64,000 bases of DNA, from the NCBI GenBank assembly GCA_051294375.1, contig CM119269.1, positions 6,185,919-6,249,918 of the forward strand. The letters are read 5' to 3'. Both the position numbers and the translations under genes were made by a program. The notes below the pieces were generated by a model that was not told the DNA's origin, ran no database searches, and saw only the letters and a list, made by a program, of their open reading frames with translations. Of this stretch, positions 62,091-64,000 are shown piece by piece. Numbering within the stretch: position 1 is the stretch's first letter; every line of letters starts with the position of its first letter. This stretch comes from Paraspadella gotoi (lineage: Eukaryota; Chaetognatha).

Positions 62091-62899
62091 AGCAAAAGTT
62101 AGAATTCTTGAAAATCCAAGAAGATTTTTAGCTAACGCCGATTCAACATTCAATCACAACATTCTCAAGCCATGATTCCAATTGTCATCCGAAACTAGAC
62201 ATTTTCCGCGCTGTCATTTAAAACGACACTGCTTATTTACTAATTGAGACTGCAATTCAATAGTTGACCCTTTGATTGACTTCGATTTGTCTTGGACAAA
62301 GGGGGGGGGGTACCGGGGGTTAGGAGGAGGAGAAAGAGGGGGGGGGGAGTGGATCGGGAAGCGGCACAAATTGCGATCGCCGCTGGTCGCTTTTGCCCTT
62401 TCGACTTTCCCCTCGCCCTTCGGACTTTCCATTCCTAATTAATTTGTTCTTTCATTCTGCTGCTCTTTTTTTTTTTCTTTCATTCTGATTGGTCGATTTC
62501 GAGCCAATCAATTGCTGCGATATTTTTCTCTTTCTTCAATCAATCTTCTTTCTTCGATTTACTTAATCAATCTCAACTTAATCATCTCTTTCCTTCCTTC
62601 ATCTCGCGGCCCCGCCTAGATTTCTCATCTAAGATTCTCCCGCCGCCGGCGAGTAACGTCTTTGATATTCAATTTTCAATTCCATCACATTCCCCAATAT
62701 TTTTTTCCCCATATTCTTTCTTAATGTTTTTCCCTTTTCTTCTTTTTCTCCATTTTTTTTCCCCATTTTTCGCTCTCGTGTTTAACCTCGACCTCGATTT
62801 TTCGCTTCCCTCGTTTTTTCTTCTCCATTCGTTCTTTCGACCTTCACCAGGCTCCTCGCGCTTACTTTTGTGATCTCTCTCACTCACAATCTTGAGTCT
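62091..62899. repeat. Left copy of a duplicated block flanking an assembly gap
   Basis: Runs from GCAAAAGTTAGAATTCTTG to CACTCACAATCT and matches 63191-64000 almost base for base with single-base indels, including the same GGGGG tracts and CGCGGCCCCGCCTAG. Best read as two haplotypes of one locus placed in tandem. Confidence 0.8.
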
Positions 62900-62907
62900 A
62901 TGTTTCT

Positions 62908-62958
62908 TTCTTCTTTCTTTCTTTCTTTCTTTTTTTTTTTTTTTTTTATTTATTTATT

Positions 62959-63048
<90 letters not shown>

Positions 63049-63147
63049 TGTTATTTATTTATTTATTTTTTATTTATTTATTTATTTATTATTTATTTAT
63101 CTTTTTAATTATTTATTTTTTTACTTTCTTTCTTTCTTTCTTTCTTT
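62908..63147. repeat. (CTTT)n and (TTTA)n microsatellites
   Basis: CTTT repeats at 62908-62930 and 63126-63147 surround about 170 bases of TTTA repeat. The array leads into the N run at 63148-63172. Confidence 0.9.
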
Positions 63148-63190
63148 NNNNNNNNNNNNNNNNNNNNNNNNNGAGAGAGAGAGAGAGAGA

Positions 63191-64000
63191 GCAAAAGTTA
63201 GAATTCTTGAAAATCCAAGAAGATTTTTAGCTAACGCCGATTCAACATTCAATCACAACATTCTCAAGCCATGATTCCAATTGTCATCCCGAAAACTAGA
63301 CATTTTCCGCGCTGTCATTAAAACGACACTGCTTATTTACTAATTGAGACTGCAATTCAATAGTTGACCCTTTGATTGACTTCGATTTGCCTTGGACAAA
63401 GGGGGGGGGGGTACCGGGGGTTAGGAGGAGGAGAAAGAGGGGGGGGGGAGTGGATCGGGAAGCGGCACAAATTGCGATCGCCGCTGGTCGCTTTTGCCCT
63501 TTCGACTTTCCCTCGCCCTTCGGACTTCCATTCCTAATTAATTGTTCTTTCAATTTGCTGCTTTTTTTTTTTTCTTTCATTCTGATTGGTCGATTTCAGC
63601 CAATCAATTGCTGCGATATTTTTTCTCTTTCTTCAATATCAATCTTCTTTCTTCGATTTACTTAATCAATCTCAACTTAATCATCTCTTTCCTTCCTTCA
63701 TCTCGCGGCCCCGCCTAGATTTCTCATCTAAGATTCTCCCGCCGCGGCGAGTAACGTCTTTGATATTCAATTTTCAATTCCATCACATTCCCCAATATTT
63801 TTTTCCCCCATATTCTTTCTTAATGTTTTCCCTTTTCTTCTTTTTTCCTCCATTTTTTTTCCCCATTTTTCGCTCTCGTGTTTAACCTCGACCTCGATTT
63901 TTCGCTTCCCTCGTTTTTTTTCTTCTCCATTCGTTCTTTCGACCTTCACCAGGCTCCTCGCGCTTACATTTGTGATCTCTCTCACTCACAATCTATGAGT
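63191..64000. repeat. Right copy of the duplicated block
   Basis: Begins right after the N gap with GAGAGAGAGCAAAAG and continues to the window end, paralleling 62091-62899. It contains no supported exon, though the minus strand near 63960-63985 has a donor-like GTAAGCG after a short open stretch. Confidence 0.8.

Noticed and set aside
62870-63274. Phe/Leu/Ile/Tyr-rich ORF resembling a membrane protein
   Set aside because: It translates (CTTT)n and (TTTA)n repeats and crosses an N gap.

Overview
The window is a draft-assembly piece (N runs at 10663-10672 and 63148-63172) of an intron-rich, AT-rich nuclear genome with GC-richer exons. The gene set is a three-repeat B-MYB-type factor, 14-3-3, a Ral-type GTPase, class II CPD photolyase, SDHB, a ZNF706-like protein and an ankyrin/RING protein. 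This points to an animal or a very close relative. Short introns and high gene density would suit an early-branching animal such as a sponge, but the species cannot be fixed from sequence alone. All gene models here are spliced by eye from reading frame, intron phase and GT-AG (rarely GC-AG) sites.

Layout. 532-10197 (minus): MYB gene, with a TATA box and an E2F-type site just upstream at 10424-10446. Its first large intron is full of foldback and MITE elements. 10700-14700: two possible small membrane-protein ORFs and a basic ORF, all weak. 14830-16470 (minus): 14-3-3. 19671-24676: a decayed LTR retrotransposon with both LTRs. 25583-29231 (plus): coiled-coil protein of unknown role. 30074-31025 (plus): Ral-type GTPase. 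31372-32362 (plus): terminal exons of another unknown or shared gene. 32871-35018 (minus): photolyase. 35849-37838 (plus): SDHB. 38561-38970 (plus): ZNF706-like. 40109-41996, 42718-44933 and 48170-50961 (all minus): three genes for small membrane proteins with two predicted membrane segments and long cytoplasmic tails. The first two share an identical intron-phase series and are clear tandem paralogues. 54065-58480 (minus): ankyrin-repeat/RING protein with a candidate myristoylation site. 61351-61662 (minus): last exon of an unidentified gene. 62091-64000: a near-identical block on both sides of an N gap, probably two haplotypes assembled in series.

There is no operon-like functional clustering. 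MYB, 14-3-3, SDHB, Ral and photolyase are independent housekeeping or cell-cycle genes. The most original material is the tandem two-membrane-segment family (40109-50961), the ankyrin/RING protein whose last RING zinc ligand is glycine, and several non-autonomous mobile elements. The elements include a pair of short solo LTRs with a natural empty site, a 612-bp foldback element with an 8-bp target duplication, and a roughly 700-bp element present in opposite orientations in introns of SDHB and a membrane-protein gene.
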